Of a stretch of 55,844 bases of DNA, positions 53,484-55,844 are shown in pieces. Made by a program: the position numbers and the translations under genes. This DNA is from Phycisphaerae bacterium. GTDB lineage: Bacteria; Planctomycetota; Phycisphaerae; Phycisphaerales; SM1A02. The stretch covers positions 1 through 55,844 of the forward strand of contig PAQL01000032.1 in NCBI GenBank assembly GCA_002709295.1. The letters run 5' to 3'. The notes beneath the pieces are model-generated. The model was not told the DNA's origin. It searched no databases and saw only the letters and a list, made by a program, of their open reading frames with translations. Positions within the stretch are counted from its first letter, which is position 1. The number at the start of each line of letters is the position of its first letter.

Positions 53484-54209
53484 ATGCGTTCGATCGACCT
53501 GACCCGGGGATGTGGTGTGCATGTGCACCAGGTCATGGACGTGCTTCTGGGCATGTCCGCGCCGAGCCGACGTGATGTCGATGCGGCTCTGGCCGAGGCG
53601 TTCGAGTCCTCGGACACCTCCGGATGGTGTCCGAGGATCCGCGGTCCCGGAGGAGCATCCTGCAGGCCGATCGACATCGAGACCCTCACCTCGATCGGCC
53701 GGTATGAAGGCGAGTTGGCGGCGATGGTCGTGACCGCGAAGTATTCGGCGATGCCGGAGGTTCTCGATCGTCTCGGTCGACGTCTGGGCATCGAGATGCT
53801 TGCGAACGCGACCTGGCTCGAGAGGACGAACCGAAGGCCTGTGGTCGTGCCGACACCGATGCCGAGCTGGCGCCGACTGCATCGTGGCATCGACCATGCA
53901 CGAATCATCGCCTGCAGCGTCGCGCGTGAAGTCGATGGAGTGGTGCGTGACTGGTTGTCATGTCGATGGCGCGCGCCTCAGGTCGTGTCCGACCGTGATG
54001 CGAGGCGGGCCATCGAAGCGTGCCTGTCGACCTCCTGGAGATGGCGGGCGGGACGACGTCTCGCCGGCCGAAGACGGATCGACGGGCGTCGTCCGGTCAT
54101 CCTGATCGACGATGTGGTCACGACGGGATCCACGCTGTCAGCGTGCGCGGCGATCCTGCGGTCGCTTGGGATGGAGCGGATTCATGCCGGGGTGCTGCTG
54201 CGGCGGTGA
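53484..54209 (+). CDS. ComF-family phosphoribosyltransferase-like protein
   Basis: The 241-residue protein has VVVPTPMPSWRRLHRGIDHARIIACSVA (about 119-146) and the PRPP-binding loop VILIDDVVTTGSTLSACAAILR (about 208-229), the signature of ComF/GntX-type phosphoribosyltransferases. In naturally competent bacteria ComF is needed for DNA uptake, but its enzymatic role is poorly known. The usual N-terminal zinc-finger (CxxC pairs) is missing or degenerate; only GWCPRIR and GASCRP remain. The start is uncertain, with an alternative Met 17 residues in. It lies 195 bp after acnA, beyond that gene's terminator, and 700 bp before the 16S gene. Confidence 0.8.
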   Translation: MRSIDLTRGCGVHVHQVMDVLLGMSAPSRRDVDAALAEAFESSDTSGWCPRIRGPGGASCRPIDIETLTSIGRYEGELAAMVVTAKYSAMPEVLDRLGRRLGIEMLANATWLERTNRRPVVVPTPMPSWRRLHRGIDHARIIACSVAREVDGVVRDWLSCRWRAPQVVSDRDARRAIEACLSTSWRWRAGRRLAGRRRIDGRRPVILIDDVVTTGSTLSACAAILRSLGMERIHAGVLLRR

Positions 54210-54275
54210 GCCTGGGGAGAGGATGGGGATTTTTGGGGAATCCACGAACCCGGACCCTCCTGGCGACGTTTCAAA

Positions 54276-54345
54276 GGGCCGAGCCCGATTTCCGGGTTCG
54301 AGGCCCCCATGCGGCTCTGCAGCGGCGTTTTTTTTCGGACGCTGC
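54276..54345 (+). terminator. Hairpin and T-run between comF-like gene and rRNA promoter
   Basis: A hairpin pairs GGGCC (54276-54280) with GGCCC (54302-54306) and CCCG (54284-54287) with CGGG (54293-54296). It is followed 22 nt later by a run of eight T (54328-54335), which itself lies in the loop of GCAGCG/CGCTGC (54319-54324 and 54340-54345). The pieces look like a terminator region for the comF-like gene that shields the rRNA promoter from readthrough. It is not a textbook form because the T-run is not directly after the first stem. Confidence 0.45.
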
Positions 54346-54441
54346 TGAAGAGGGGCTCGAATCGGCCGATCCGACGGAGTGCCGTCACCCGGGAGCTTCA
54401 AAAAAGCTCGCCGGGTTGGCGGGATTCACTGGTTGGTCGGG

Positions 54442-54469
54442 TTGACAGCCTCTGGGGTTTCCGTAGGAT
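54442..54469 (+). promoter_or_regulatory. Probable sigma70-type rRNA promoter
   Basis: TTGACA (54442-54447) and TAGGAT (54464-54469) are separated by 16 bp. The -35 is a perfect match and the -10 matches 4 of 6 positions, in an otherwise GC-rich sequence. It lies about 445 bp before the 16S start, in the right direction. A transcript from here would include the long leader described below. Confidence 0.65.
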
Positions 54470-54914
54470 GCCTCGTCTCGGCATTGCGAAAGGCAATGAC
54501 GAGTGCGGCCGGTCTCGACCGGCCGTGACTTCTCTCTGACAAGTGAACGATTCGGACACGCCGCGAGGATGTCGCTGAAGCCGCTCCTGTTCACGCAGGG
54601 TCGGTGGAAGTATCCCAAACCTGGTTCAACCAGGTACAACGGACGGCCCACCACAGCCGGACCGTCCGTCGGACATCCTTCGTGATACCAGTTCATTTCC
54701 TAACAGGGGATCTGTGCGTGACTCGCTTGCGGGTCAGGTATGGATGTCCGTGAACTTTCCGGCAGGCTTGCCACCTGTCGGCATCGACTCGGTCCTTCAT
54801 CCTCGGATGGGGAACCACCTGTGAGTCGGTGATGACCGGCCGCGTTTTCCGACGCGGTCAACCAGGCCAAACCTTCGAATGTAAGACCGGTCCTCGGACC
54901 GGCCATCGATACAT
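54470..54914 (+). other. Structured leader of the 16S rRNA precursor
   Basis: The roughly 440 nt between the promoter and the mature 16S end have no coding frame but at least six strong inverted repeats: CATTGC/GCAATG (54483-54499), GGCCGGTC/GACCGGCC (54508-54525), ACCTGGTT/AACCAGGT (54619-54635), ACGGACGG/CCGTCCGT (54639-54669), CCGCGT/ACGCGG (54840-54857) and CCGGTCC/GGACCGG (54887-54902). rRNA leaders carry processing stems and antitermination sites; the last repeat, just before the 16S start, may be part of a processing stem. The exact mature 5' end was not determined. Confidence 0.55.

Positions 54915-55844
<930 letters not shown>

Overview
The window is GC-rich, densely coded DNA from what looks like a planctomycete of the Phycisphaerae type. 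Three things suggest this. A 16S rRNA gene running off the right edge reads as planctomycete-like. A secreted multihaem protein ends in paired dockerin-type repeats (GDLNGDGTVDGADFG...), which are common in that class. Several large secreted proteins resemble no familiar proteobacterial or Gram-positive family. The class-level assignment is inference; no database was searched.

Layout. (1) 1-18.9 kb is mostly housekeeping and envelope genes on alternating strands: a DUF4139 protein cut by the left edge, a UDP-glucuronate-4-epimerase-like enzyme, ribonuclease Y, a double-length ABC-2 permease, a pentahaem dockerin protein, a lipoprotein, peptide-ABC-transporter pieces (OppB-like and OppA-like) separated by a divergent UbiA-like protein, two secreted proteins of unknown function, and a GH57 glycosidase. 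(2) 19.0-24.4 kb is a sulfate activation and transport block: cysD, a cysN-cysC fusion whose kinase domain has lost its DGDN motif, an intact stand-alone cysC, and an SLC13/TrkA_C permease. (3) 24.4-47.1 kb is a large surface-polysaccharide locus. It holds two DegT-type aminotransferases (one fused to CBS domains), a membrane 4,6-dehydratase, WlbA and WbpD homologues, a PglC-type initiating phosphoglycosyl transferase, two flippases, two Wzy/WaaL-type membrane proteins, AsnB, two GT4 glycosyltransferases, a polysaccharide deacetylase, two GNAT acyltransferases, and a small acyl module (unknown protein, KAS III, ACP, GNAT). (4) 47.6-54.2 kb carries an RGG-rich EF-hand secreted protein, a serine O-acetyltransferase, aconitase and a ComF-like phosphoribosyltransferase, with two strong hairpin terminators. 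(5) 54.2-55.8 kb is a promoter, a hairpin-rich leader of about 440 nt, and the first 930 nt or so of 16S rRNA.

How the genes may work together. The polysaccharide locus has most parts of a Wzx/Wzy-type pathway: nucleotide-sugar modification, a phosphoglycosyl transferase to load the lipid carrier, glycosyltransferases, flippases and polymerase/ligase. The KAS III-ACP-GNAT module suggests that an amino sugar, perhaps a 4-amino-4,6-dideoxy sugar made by the dehydratase and a C4 aminotransferase, is N-acylated with a short ACP-bound chain. Precedents exist in flagellin-glycan islands of Pseudomonas. The adjoining sulfate activation genes would supply APS/PAPS and could support sulfation, but no sulfotransferase is visible here. 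Serine acetyltransferase, about 25 kb away, also fits sulfur assimilation.

Start codons were chosen by domain limits, signal peptides and Shine-Dalgarno matches, and are noted where they shorten the longest open frame.
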